From CAWKZT01 sp963854565 (GTDB lineage: Bacteria > Actinomycetota > Acidimicrobiia > Acidimicrobiales > JAHEJN01), in NCBI GenBank assembly GCA_963854565.1, contig CAWKZT010000130.1:1-5254 (forward strand): DNA of 5,254 nucleotides, written 5' to 3'. Shown here piece by piece: positions 1 to 5,052 of this stretch. Each line of letters opens with the position of its first letter. Position 1 is the stretch's first letter. A model generated the notes under the pieces. The model did not search any database and was not told where the DNA came from. It worked only from the letters and a program-made list of their open reading frames with translations. The position numbers were made by a program, and so were the translations under genes.

Positions 1-434
1 TGAGCCACGACCAGATCATTGCTGCGGTAGCTGATGCGAATGGACCGTGCATTGTCCTATTGCATCACAACCTGCAACGTCATCGATTCCCAACGTTTCT
101 TCCCGCTGGCATACCCGGACCGCAAGCAGACCGGCTGCTGTCTGATCTGGCTGCTACCGGTACCCCATGCTGTATTTCGTCGGGGCACACGCATCGAAAT
201 CGCCGATCCACTCGCCACGGGATTTCGCTGGCCGAAGTTGGCTCGCCCAAGGACTACCCGGGGGTATGGGCCGGTTATGTTGTTCATGAAGGTGGTATCC
301 GCCAGGTCAGCTACCGCATCACAGATCCGAGTTGCAGCGAGTGGCTCGAACAAACGCACCGAGCGGCCCTCGGAGTGTGGGGATTGTGGTCGCCGGGAAC
401 GGTCAGTGACCGTTGCTACACGGTCAACTGGTAA
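1..434 (+). CDS. Calcineurin-like metallophosphoesterase, C-terminal part (5' end outside window)
   Basis: The frame is open from base 3 to the TAA at 432-434, giving the last 143 residues of a protein that starts before the window. Two metal-ligand motifs of the calcineurin-like phosphoesterase family are visible in the usual order: VLLHHN (about residues 18-23 of the fragment) and SSGHTH (59-64). The GHxH motif supplies the last metal-binding histidines of the di-metal centre. The N-terminal DxH, GDxxD and GNHD motifs would lie upstream and cannot be checked. The family hydrolyses phosphomonoesters or phosphodiesters, such as cyclic nucleotides in Icc/CpdA-like members. The substrate here cannot be told. 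About 80 residues follow GHTH, ending in a Trp-rich tail. The gene converges on the ferredoxin gene with only 8 bases between the two stop codons, so any terminator must overlap coding sequence. I am confident of the family but not of the subfamily. Confidence 0.8.
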   Translation, partial: SHDQIIAAVADANGPCIVLLHHNLQRHRFPTFLPAGIPGPQADRLLSDLAATGTPCCISSGHTHRNRRSTRHGISLAEVGSPKDYPGVWAGYVVHEGGIRQVSYRITDPSCSEWLEQTHRAALGVWGLWSPGTVSDRCYTVNW

Positions 435-442
435 TGGCCTGT

Positions 443-640
443 CTAGTCGGTTTCGACGAGTTGAATTGCCTGTTTTGGGCAAAGATACACCGCTGATTCA
501 ACCTCGGCACGTAGCTCGTCACCAGGGTTTTCATTAAGTACGTAAAGAAGGTCGTCGTCACGAATTTCGAACACGTCGGGCGCTTGATCTTCGCACATTC
601 CGTTGGACTCACAGAAGTCCATATTCACAACTACTCGCAT
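443..640 (-). CDS. Small 3Fe-4S-type ferredoxin (65 aa)
   Basis: This is a 65-residue acidic electron carrier. The cluster motif is C10-x2-N13-x2-C16, followed by C54-P. That is the three-cysteine pattern of the actinobacterial ferredoxins that usually bind [3Fe-4S] and serve cytochromes P450 or related oxygenases. Asn13 sits at the variable position where a 4Fe-4S ferredoxin would have its fourth cysteine. The DAPDVFEI-like stretch (here QAPDVFEI, residues 19-26) after the second Cys is typical of the family. A longer frame reaches upstream, but the ATG at 640 is preferred. It is preceded by an AGGGTGA-like ribosome site, it gives the family's normal N-terminus, and upstream extension would run into the lipoprotein gene. 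It lies 50 bases downstream of that lipoprotein gene on the same strand and may be co-transcribed. No P450 or ferredoxin reductase is in the window, so its partner is unknown. Confidence 0.88.
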   Translation of the reverse strand: MRVVVNMDFCESNGMCEDQAPDVFEIRDDDLLYVLNENPGDELRAEVESAVYLCPKQAIQLVETD

Positions 641-690
641 GTTGGTCACCCTAGCCCAGTGCCCTGAGGCCATGGCAAGCTGCCGCTCGT

Positions 691-1374
691 CTACGGCTGG
701 ATGCAGAGACCTTCGGGGTCGGTGCGACTGGCGAGCACGTCGTCGCCGTGGTTGACGCTGACGCTCCCACTCCCTGATTGCAATTCGTAGAGGTAGACCG
801 AAAGGGCGCTGCATGCTTCGAGGGATTCATCGGTGTTTTTGGGTACTCGTTTGAATTGCGCCTCGACGCTGTCCAACACGCCGAAGGCAAAGATTGCCTC
901 GATAGCAATGCCGTCCACCCAGGCGCTGTTACCAAAGTTGTCGTTGAGGTAAGTCTGCACGTCGTTGCGGGCCGCGATCTCGTTTTCGAAGGTGCTGGCT
1001 TGGGTCGTGCCGTCGGTATCGATTCCGGATCCGCATTGGTCGACCGCGTACTGGTTCAGGGCAGCACGAGCTTCGATAGCTTCGGGATCAAAAGCGGCGG
1101 CGAATAGTTCTTCAAGTTCGGTATCGGCGATGTCGTCCAGCGAGCGAGCTGAGTTGGCTAGTTCGCGAACCTGGGTTTGAATTTCTGGCGGGGCCACGGC
1201 CTCGAGGTCGACAAGTCCGTCAGTGGAGTTGCCCAGGCCAATCCCCTGTCGAAGGAGATCGCAGAATGCTACAGGATCGCCCGGATCCACTGTTTCCTTG
1301 CTACACGCGGCGGTAACAAGGCTCAGAGCCAGACACACCGTAAGGATGGAGCGTAGGCCCCGGGCAATTTTCAT
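691..1374 (-). CDS. Secreted lipoprotein of unknown function (227 aa)
   Basis: I do not recognise a named family. The ATG at 1374 gives a classic lipoprotein signal: positive residues K2, R5 and R8, a hydrophobic core at about 10-20, and a lipobox-like VTAAC with Cys24 as the lipidated residue. A longer in-frame extension upstream (to 1638) would place the signal peptide inside the protein and would cross the DUF983 gene, so it is rejected. The mature part is acidic and mostly helical in character. It has four further cysteines (C38, C114, C188, C224), which could form two disulphides outside the membrane. The segment from about 185 to the end (ACSALSVYLYE, then a Gly/Ser/Val-rich strand region ending in GLC) looks like a small separate module. 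The role is unknown, and surface-exposed attachment is inferred from the signal only. The Shine-Dalgarno sequence is weak. It is divergent from the DUF983 gene and is followed by the ferredoxin. Confidence 0.82.
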   Translation of the reverse strand: MKIARGLRSILTVCLALSLVTAACSKETVDPGDPVAFCDLLRQGIGLGNSTDGLVDLEAVAPPEIQTQVRELANSARSLDDIADTELEELFAAAFDPEAIEARAALNQYAVDQCGSGIDTDGTTQASTFENEIAARNDVQTYLNDNFGNSAWVDGIAIEAIFAFGVLDSVEAQFKRVPKNTDESLEACSALSVYLYELQSGSGSVSVNHGDDVLASRTDPEGLCIQP

Positions 1375-1433
1375 GATCTGTCTATCTTGCCTGATGCAAA
1401 CCCAAACGTGACTTCTACCTCCACGACTTCGTT

Positions 1434-1443
1434 TGTACGTACA
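1434..1443. promoter_or_regulatory. Perfect palindrome TGTACGTACA in the divergent lipoprotein/DUF983 intergenic region
   Basis: This 10-bp perfect inverted repeat lies in the 91-base gap between the two divergent starts (1374 and 1466), 22 bases before the DUF983 ATG. Its place fits an operator, but a 10-bp palindrome can occur by chance. I could not assign clear -10/-35 boxes to either gene. Confidence 0.25.
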
Positions 1444-1465
1444 TTGGTCCAGGTAGACTTCTCTC

Positions 1466-1939
1466 ATGAGCAACGGCGCCCAAACCCCCAACGAATATCG
1501 CCACACCGCAGGAACCTTTATTGCCTTGGCCCGCGGTGTTCGCGGCTCGTGCGCGCTGTGCGGCGGCCGCGGCATCTTTAAGAACTTCTTCGAGATCAAA
1601 GACGAATGCCCCACATGCAAATTGCACTTCGAGCGCATCGAAGGTCACATGATCGGCGCAATTGCCATCAACACCATCATCTCCTTTGGCGTGTTGCTGG
1701 CCACCATCGTCGCTTCGTTTGTTATCAACTGGGACAACCGCACGCTGGGCAACATCTTGGTGCCGTGCATAATCGTGGCTGTTGTGTTCCCGGTTATGTT
1801 TTACCGATTTTCGCAAACCATCTGGAACGCAATCGACCTAATCATGCGGCCTCTCAAAGAAACCGAAGCCTCACCTGGACCATGGCGCGAAGAAGAACCA
1901 CTCGACTGGCGCGACCAGCGCAAGAACGCCCGCCACTAG
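1466..1939 (+). CDS. DUF983 family membrane protein with N-terminal zinc-ribbon-like motif (157 aa)
   Basis: The N-terminal third carries two CxxC knuckles, C29-x2-C32 and C48-x2-C51. They are separated by an aromatic-rich linker (GRGIFKNFFEIKDE) that is characteristic of DUF983. Two hydrophobic segments follow, at about residues 63-87 and 96-114, each likely a transmembrane helix. The C-terminal tail (about 128-157) is charged, rich in Trp, Arg and Glu, and likely cytoplasmic. The length matches the actinobacterial members. The family's function is not established; the cysteines suggest metal binding. The ATG at 1466 has only a poor Shine-Dalgarno sequence, with AGGT about 12 bases upstream. 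It is a single gene, divergent from the lipoprotein and convergent with the ArsC-like gene. Confidence 0.88.
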   Translation: MSNGAQTPNEYRHTAGTFIALARGVRGSCALCGGRGIFKNFFEIKDECPTCKLHFERIEGHMIGAIAINTIISFGVLLATIVASFVINWDNRTLGNILVPCIIVAVVFPVMFYRFSQTIWNAIDLIMRPLKETEASPGPWREEEPLDWRDQRKNARH

Positions 1940-1965
1940 TTCCACCGACCTAGGACGATCCGAGC

Positions 1966-1982
1966 AGAATTCGAGTAATTCT
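1966..1982. terminator. Possible terminator hairpin between convergent DUF983 and ArsC-like genes
   Basis: AGAATT (1966-1971), loop CGAGT, AATTCT (1977-1982) form a perfect 6-bp stem in the 52-base gap between two convergent stop codons. The stem is AT-rich, and the nearest T run (1990-1993) is 7 bases after it. It is therefore weak as an intrinsic terminator. Position is the main support. Confidence 0.3.
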
Positions 1983-1991
1983 CCGGGACTT

Positions 1992-2363
1992 TTAAGCCAA
2001 GGCCCCTATAAAGGCGGGCACTCGGTCACGGGGTCGGCCAATAATCGCAGAATCAGCACTCATTAAGACAGGACGCTGTAACAGGCGGGGGTGAGCTAAC
2101 AGCAACTCGATTACTGCTTCGCTGTCGCCGACAAGTGCATCGTGATCGAGTTCGAGTTTCTTGAAAAACGAATCGTTTCGGACAAGATCCTCGACCGGAT
2201 CTTCCAGCAGGGATATCAGGTGTTCTAAGCCACCGCGATCAGGGCGCCCATCCTTGCTGGTGTAACGAATGTCGTTGAAAGCAACTCCCAGATCCTCAGC
2301 GACCGCTGCGGCATAAGTGGAAGTGCTTCAACCAGGGTTGTGAAAGATGCTCAATTCAGCCAT
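1992..2363 (-). CDS. ArsC/arsenate-reductase-family protein with in-frame TGA at the catalytic Cys codon; probable selenoprotein (Sec12)
   Basis: Reading from the ATG at 2363 gives one frame of 123 residues to the TAA at 1992, broken only by TGA at codon 12 (2328-2330). The N-terminus reads IFHNPG-U-STSTYA. In ArsC of plasmid R773 the catalytic residue is also number 12, in HNPACGTS. The three arginines that bind arsenate in that family (R60, R94, R107) match R62 in DLVRND, R97 in LQRPV and R110 in IGRPRD. The HP.L.QRP and GRP signatures and the length are normal. A good ribosome site, AAGGTGA (2368-2374), precedes the ATG. No ATG, GTG or TTG codon follows the TGA until codon 87, so internal restart cannot give a working fold. 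A SECIS-like hairpin follows the TGA. The thioredoxin-fold family includes arsenate reductases and uncharacterised oxidoreductases; the true substrate is unknown. The gene lies 74 bases downstream of the PII gene on the same strand. The alternative is a pseudogene by a recent TGC or TGT to TGA change. Confidence 0.87.
2292..2314 (-). promoter_or_regulatory. Candidate bacterial SECIS hairpin within the ArsC-like selenoprotein gene
   Basis: Counting U of the UGA as 1, mRNA bases 17-39 can fold as follows: AU, bulged G, CC, G/A mismatch, CAGC, loop GGUC, GCUG, GG, AU. The upper stem is four GC-rich pairs, or five pairs around a GU core. The loop begins at base 27, about 23 bases after the UGA. 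Bacterial SECIS elements have a small loop with a conserved G at its start, placed roughly 16-37 bases after the UGA. The E. coli fdhF loop also has a GGUC core. Function here is inferred from fold and position, since no thermodynamic calculation was made. Confidence 0.65.
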
Positions 2364-2401
2364 GGGCTCACCTTAGCTTGGCCCTGCCCTTTCCCAAATT
2401 T

Positions 2402-2414
2402 TGCCGGTAAGGCA
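2402..2414 (-). terminator. Weak hairpin plus AAAATTTT between PII and ArsC-like genes
   Basis: On the minus strand TGCC-TTACC-GGCA is a 4-bp stem followed at once by AAAATTTT. It could cause partial termination after the PII gene. The stem is too short for confidence, so co-transcription of the two genes remains possible. Confidence 0.2.
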
Positions 2415-2437
2415 GACTTTGGAAACCAGCGGTTGCG

Positions 2438-2776
2438 CTAGAGCGCGTCTTGGCCTTGCTCACCAGTGCGAATCCGCACGAGGCTTTCGACCGGGGAAAC
2501 CCAAATCTTGCCATCGCCAATCTTGCCGGTACGTGCGGCGTTGGCAATTGCGTCTACCGCATTGTCGGCCTGGTCGTCGTCGATAACGATGTCGATGCGC
2601 GACTTCGGGGTGAAGGACACCTTGTACTCGGTACCGCGGTAGGTTTCGCTGTGACCACCCTGGCGACCAAAACCCTGCGCTTCGGTAACCGTCATGCCTT
2701 GCACGCCGAGGCCACCGAGGGCTTCTTTGACGGCTTCGACCTGATGGGGCTTTACAACTGCGGTTACCAACTTCAT
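2438..2776 (-). CDS. glnB: Nitrogen regulatory protein PII (112 aa)
   Basis: This is a trimeric signal protein that reads 2-oxoglutarate and ATP/ADP levels and controls ammonium transport and nitrogen enzymes. The ATG at 2776 gives the exact 112-residue family length, starting MKLVTAVVKP. An upstream in-frame Met is rejected, and a GAGAGGA ribosome site lies 8 bases before the chosen start. Key residues are all present: Q39 in the T-loop, Y51 (the uridylylation or adenylylation site) in GTEYKVSF, K58, the B-loop TGKIGDGK at 83-90, and R101 and R103. The protein should therefore bind effectors and be modifiable. In many actinobacteria this gene sits with amtB and glnD, but neither is next to it here. 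It stands alone or with the ArsC-like gene downstream. Whether it should be called GlnB or GlnK cannot be settled from sequence alone. Confidence 0.96.
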   Translation of the reverse strand: MKLVTAVVKPHQVEAVKEALGGLGVQGMTVTEAQGFGRQGGHSETYRGTEYKVSFTPKSRIDIVIDDDQADNAVDAIANAARTGKIGDGKIWVSPVESLVRIRTGEQGQDAL

Positions 2777-2795
2777 TGGAGGTGTCCTCTCGACC

Positions 2796-2812
2796 CCGTG
2801 CAACTTGCACGG
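2796..2812. promoter_or_regulatory. Perfect 17-bp palindrome in the PII 5' region
   Basis: CCGTGCAA-C-TTGCACGG is an exact 8-bp inverted repeat about a single central base, starting 20 bases upstream of the PII start codon. It could be a repressor operator. As RNA it could form a 7-bp hairpin with a 3-base loop just upstream of the ribosome site. The binding factor is unknown. Confidence 0.5.
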
Positions 2813-2952
2813 TTGTTCGTGTCAATACAAAGTCAACCACACTGTCGTTACACAGGCAACAACGATTTGGGAATCTTGCACAAGTCTTTCACGAAGATCG
2901 GGCGACCTGGCTAATTTCTCTTCTCAGCTGGCAGAACGCCTCTAAAACAACT

Positions 2953-2972
2953 GTGTTTATGTATCAGAACAC
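2953..2972 (+). promoter_or_regulatory. Inverted repeat GTGTT-N10-AACAC upstream of the GntR gene
   Basis: Five-base arms in exact inverted order are centred about 26 bases before the GntR ATG, with a further C/G pair outside one mismatch. This overlaps the place where the promoter must lie. GntR-type regulators commonly bind such sites to control their own operon, so autoregulation is a reasonable inference. Confidence 0.35.
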
Positions 2973-2975
2973 TGC

Positions 2976-2981
2976 TACAAA
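2976..2981 (+). promoter_or_regulatory. Possible -10 box for a leaderless gntR-deoC transcript
   Basis: TACAAA lies 6 bases before the ATG at 2988, so transcription would start at or near the A of the start codon. There is no Shine-Dalgarno sequence before that ATG, and leaderless mRNAs are common in actinobacteria. The -35 region is poor (GTGTTT at 17-base spacing). Confidence 0.3.
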
Positions 2982-2987
2982 TAAACC

Positions 2988-3377
2988 ATGATGATCTTGT
3001 TGGACAGCACTACAAGGATCCCTCCGTTCGAACAACTGCGCGCCCAAATAGCCCTCCAAGTATCGGCCGGTGCACTCCGCCCCGGACAGCGCCTCCCCAC
3101 CATTCGTAAACTCGCCCATCAACTCGAACTTTCTAATGGAACTGTGGCGCGGGCATACCGCGAACTCGAGTACGCCGGCATTATCAACGGTCGGGGCAGC
3201 AGTGGCTCATTCGTGGCCGACAACCCACCGGTGGAGTACACCGCCGACGAACGGCACGAGAAACTTACCCATGCTGCCGCTGAAGCCGTACGACTGTCCC
3301 AGCAGTTAGGTGCCACACCAAGCGAACTGCTCGCTGCCATAGATTCACAACTTCGCCAACAGGAGCAACCCTCATGA
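2988..3377 (+). CDS. GntR-family transcriptional regulator, YtrA-like short type (129 aa)
   Basis: This is a DNA-binding regulator. The N-terminal winged helix-turn-helix spans about residues 9-75 and has the standard GntR signatures: PPFEQLRAQI, LRPGQRLPTIRKLA, the recognition region SNGTVARAYRELEYAGII, and the wing GRGSSGSFV. Only about 50 mostly helical residues follow. This is the YtrA pattern rather than the large ligand domains of FadR, HutC or MocR members. No effector can be inferred. It starts at the ATG at 2988 (a second ATG follows at 2991) without a Shine-Dalgarno sequence. Its last codons overlap the deoC start as ATGA, so the two genes are very likely one operon with coupled translation. 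YtrA regulators more often accompany ABC transporter genes, so pairing with deoC is somewhat unusual. Confidence 0.93.
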   Translation: MMILLDSTTRIPPFEQLRAQIALQVSAGALRPGQRLPTIRKLAHQLELSNGTVARAYRELEYAGIINGRGSSGSFVADNPPVEYTADERHEKLTHAAAEAVRLSQQLGATPSELLAAIDSQLRQQEQPS

Positions 3378-4036
3378 CCCACGATGCCAAGCTTGCCGCC
3401 GTCATTGATCACACTTTGCTCGATCCCAGCGCCGACATTTCTGCTATCACCCAAGCGGTAAACATCGCGTTCCGCTACCAATGCGCCTCGGTCTGTCTCA
3501 ACTCCTCGCGAGTACAAGCCGCTGCTGCCATTGCCGCAGGCACCGACCTCACCATCTGCACGGTGATCGGGTTCCCTTCCGGCGCCACCACCACAACATC
3601 CAAAGCGGCCGAAACGGCCGAAGCCCGAGAAAATGGCGCCACGGAGTTCGACATGGTCTTGCACCTCGGTCAATTCTTCGACGGCGATTTAGCGGGCATC
3701 GCGGCTGATGTCGCCGCTGTCAAAAAAGCCGCTGGAGAAAACATCGTTAAGGTAATCATCGAATCTGCGGCCCTTGGCTCTCTCGACAACATCGCACAGG
3801 CCAGCCGAATCAGCGTTGAGGCCGGCGCCGACTATGTCAAGACCTCCACCGGGTACCACGCCTCAGGCGGCGCAACCGTCGAAGCCATCGCTGCCATGAG
3901 GGCCGCCGTTGGTCCCGATATCGGGGTCAAAGCATCCGGGGGGATTCGAACCCTGGAGGACGCCCAGGCCATGTTGGCTGCCGGGGCTAGCCGCATTGGC
4001 GCTAGCAAGACGACCACCATCATTGGTGCCGAGTAG
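3374..4036 (+). CDS. deoC: Deoxyribose-phosphate aldolase (220 aa)
   Basis: This cytoplasmic class I aldolase reversibly splits 2-deoxy-D-ribose 5-phosphate into glyceraldehyde 3-phosphate and acetaldehyde, the last step of deoxynucleoside breakdown. The TIM-barrel motifs appear in order: IDHTLLDP (11-18), SVCLN (39-43), CTVIGFPSG (62-70), EFDMVL with catalytic Asp93, KVIIE (126-130), ADYVKTSTGY with Schiff-base Lys156, and GVKASGGIRT with Lys186. The length is normal. The stretch after Asp93 reads LHLGQFFDG rather than the more usual INIGxLKxG, and the phosphate-site end reads RIGASKTT rather than RIGTSSG. Both are variations worth noting, although the catalytic residues are intact. AGGAG (3361-3365) lies 8 bases before the ATG, which overlaps the regulator's stop by 4 bases. 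It converges with the esterase gene. Confidence 0.96.
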   Translation: MTHDAKLAAVIDHTLLDPSADISAITQAVNIAFRYQCASVCLNSSRVQAAAAIAAGTDLTICTVIGFPSGATTTTSKAAETAEARENGATEFDMVLHLGQFFDGDLAGIAADVAAVKKAAGENIVKVIIESAALGSLDNIAQASRISVEAGADYVKTSTGYHASGGATVEAIAAMRAAVGPDIGVKASGGIRTLEDAQAMLAAGASRIGASKTTTIIGAE

Positions 4037-4067
4037 CCCTCCAACGGGTGTGTTCATTTCACCAAAG

Positions 4068-4085
4068 TCGGTGCAAATTCACCGA
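4068..4085. terminator. Hairpin between convergent deoC and esterase genes
   Basis: TCGGTG-CAAATT-CACCGA is a perfect 6-bp stem with a 6-base loop in the 74-base gap between the stop codons. No T run follows in either direction. A second imperfect 9-bp stem with two G-U pairs (4087-4095 with 4103-4111) has a T-rich right arm and may terminate deoC. Neither is a textbook terminator. Confidence 0.3.
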
Positions 4086-4110
4086 AACAAGGCGAGACGG
4101 TGTCGTTTTG

Positions 4111-5052
4111 TCACGCGTGGCCAAAAGCGGCACGTATTTTGCTGGCGACTTCGGCTTGCGCATCGAGAGCAGCCGGAATCTCCGCTTCCATCCGGAAGAA
4201 TGCGTGGATCATGCCGTCGTAACGCGTGACCTCGGTGGTCACGCCAGCAGCAGCAAGCAGCTCGGCGTATTCCTCACCTTCATCTCGCAATGGGTCGTAT
4301 TCAGCGGTCAGGACAAACGCCGGCGGTAAACCGTCGAATCGACCTTTAATTGGCGTGGCTCGCCAGTCGACATTGTCGCCATTATTGAGATACTGGTCAT
4401 AAAACCAGCCCATAAGATCGGTCGTTAAGAACGGACCTTCGGCGTGCACCTTCCAAGAGGGGCGATCCCCGGTGCCGTCGTCGACGACGGGATAAATGAG
4501 GGCTTGATAAATGATGTTGGGCGCCGCGCTGTCGGCCTCGGTCCGGTCGCGCGCCATCATGGCAATCACCGCGGCAATGTTTCCGCCCGCGCTGTCACCA
4601 GCAACCGCAATGCGAGAACCGTCCGCACCAAAGCCGGTGGCGTTGTCTATAGCCCAAAGTGTTGCGGCCCATGCATCGTCGATAGCTACCGGAAATTTGT
4701 GCTCGGGAGCGCGACGGTACCCAACCGACGCGACCGCGAAGTTGCCCATAGCGGCCATAGATCGACACACCGCGTCGTAACTATCGAGCGTTCCAACTAC
4801 CCACCCACCCCCGTGATACCAAACCAGGAGTGGTAGGTCGGTGGCATTGGTTGGCTGGTAGGTACGCACCGTGATGGCACCGCCCTCGACAGACACCTGA
4901 TGATCGGCCACTTGATGCATCTTGATGGTTGGTGCCGGCGCTGGGGCATCGGCAACTGCTCGCGCTTCTTCGACGCTGAAGGTTTCATCTATGAGCGCGC
5001 CTAGTCGGTCGAGTGTGGCGAGTTGTTGCACTACTGAGGAATCAAGAGGCAC
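4111..5052 (-). CDS. Alpha/beta hydrolase, hormone-sensitive-lipase-like (family IV) esterase (313 aa)
   Basis: This is a predicted carboxylesterase acting on short acyl esters; the natural substrate is unknown. The oxyanion-hole motif HGGGWV is at 80-85, the nucleophile motif GDSAGG places Ser154, the acid is Asp253 in EYDPLRDE, and the base is His283 in DGMIHAF. The order, spacing and length are those of the HSL/Aes/LipH group. A cap-like N-terminal segment of about 50 residues precedes the core. No signal peptide is seen, so it is likely cytoplasmic. The start is GTG at 5052, with GGAG 6 bases upstream. The start region overlaps the 3' end of the preceding frame by 11 bases, which suggests an operon and coupled translation. 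It converges with deoC. Confidence 0.94.
   Translation of the reverse strand: MPLDSSVVQQLATLDRLGALIDETFSVEEARAVADAPAPAPTIKMHQVADHQVSVEGGAITVRTYQPTNATDLPLLVWYHGGGWVVGTLDSYDAVCRSMAAMGNFAVASVGYRRAPEHKFPVAIDDAWAATLWAIDNATGFGADGSRIAVAGDSAGGNIAAVIAMMARDRTEADSAAPNIIYQALIYPVVDDGTGDRPSWKVHAEGPFLTTDLMGWFYDQYLNNGDNVDWRATPIKGRFDGLPPAFVLTAEYDPLRDEGEEYAELLAAAGVTTEVTRYDGMIHAFFRMEAEIPAALDAQAEVASKIRAAFGHA

Larger units (their letters stand above)
2777..2987. other. Divergent regulatory region between PII and GntR/deoC genes
   Basis: These 211 bases hold no credible gene. They contain a strong palindrome at 2796-2812, two GTCAA repeats one helical turn apart at 2821-2836 (TTGAC when read towards PII), and an inverted repeat just before the GntR start. 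One TTGACA (minus strand, 2825-2820) matches a -35 box for the PII gene, but I find no convincing -10 box at the usual spacing. Confidence 0.6.

Noticed and set aside
57..482. 141-codon minus-strand frame
   Set aside because: It is antisense to the phosphoesterase, has an Arg-rich composition and no motifs, and is a shadow frame.
34..537. 167-codon plus-strand frame
   Set aside because: It is in another frame over the phosphoesterase fragment and runs across the ferredoxin gene. The protein has no family motifs, while the overlapping frames have clear HH/GHTH and ferredoxin Cys motifs.
674..684. GGCA-AGC-TGCC inverted repeat between lipoprotein and ferredoxin genes
   Set aside because: It has a 4-bp stem and no T run, and sits between two probably co-transcribed genes, so it is not supported as a terminator.
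1415..1816. 133-codon minus-strand frame over the DUF983 gene
   Set aside because: It is a low-complexity, motif-free antisense shadow of a well-supported DUF983 protein.
2329..2340. Small hairpin CAAC-CCTG-GTTG ending on the TGA of the ArsC-like gene
   Set aside because: It is only four pairs and lies mostly upstream of the TGA. Bacterial SECIS elements lie downstream, so I treat it as chance or at most accessory.
2450..2914. 154-codon plus-strand frame
   Set aside because: It is antisense to PII and continues into the intergenic region. PII matches its family over the full length.
3119..3673. 184-codon minus-strand frame
   Set aside because: It is antisense across the gntR-deoC junction, rich in Gly, Ser and Cys, and shows no domain.
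4444..4836. 130-codon plus-strand frame
   Set aside because: It is antisense to the esterase, whose catalytic motifs lie in the opposite strand.
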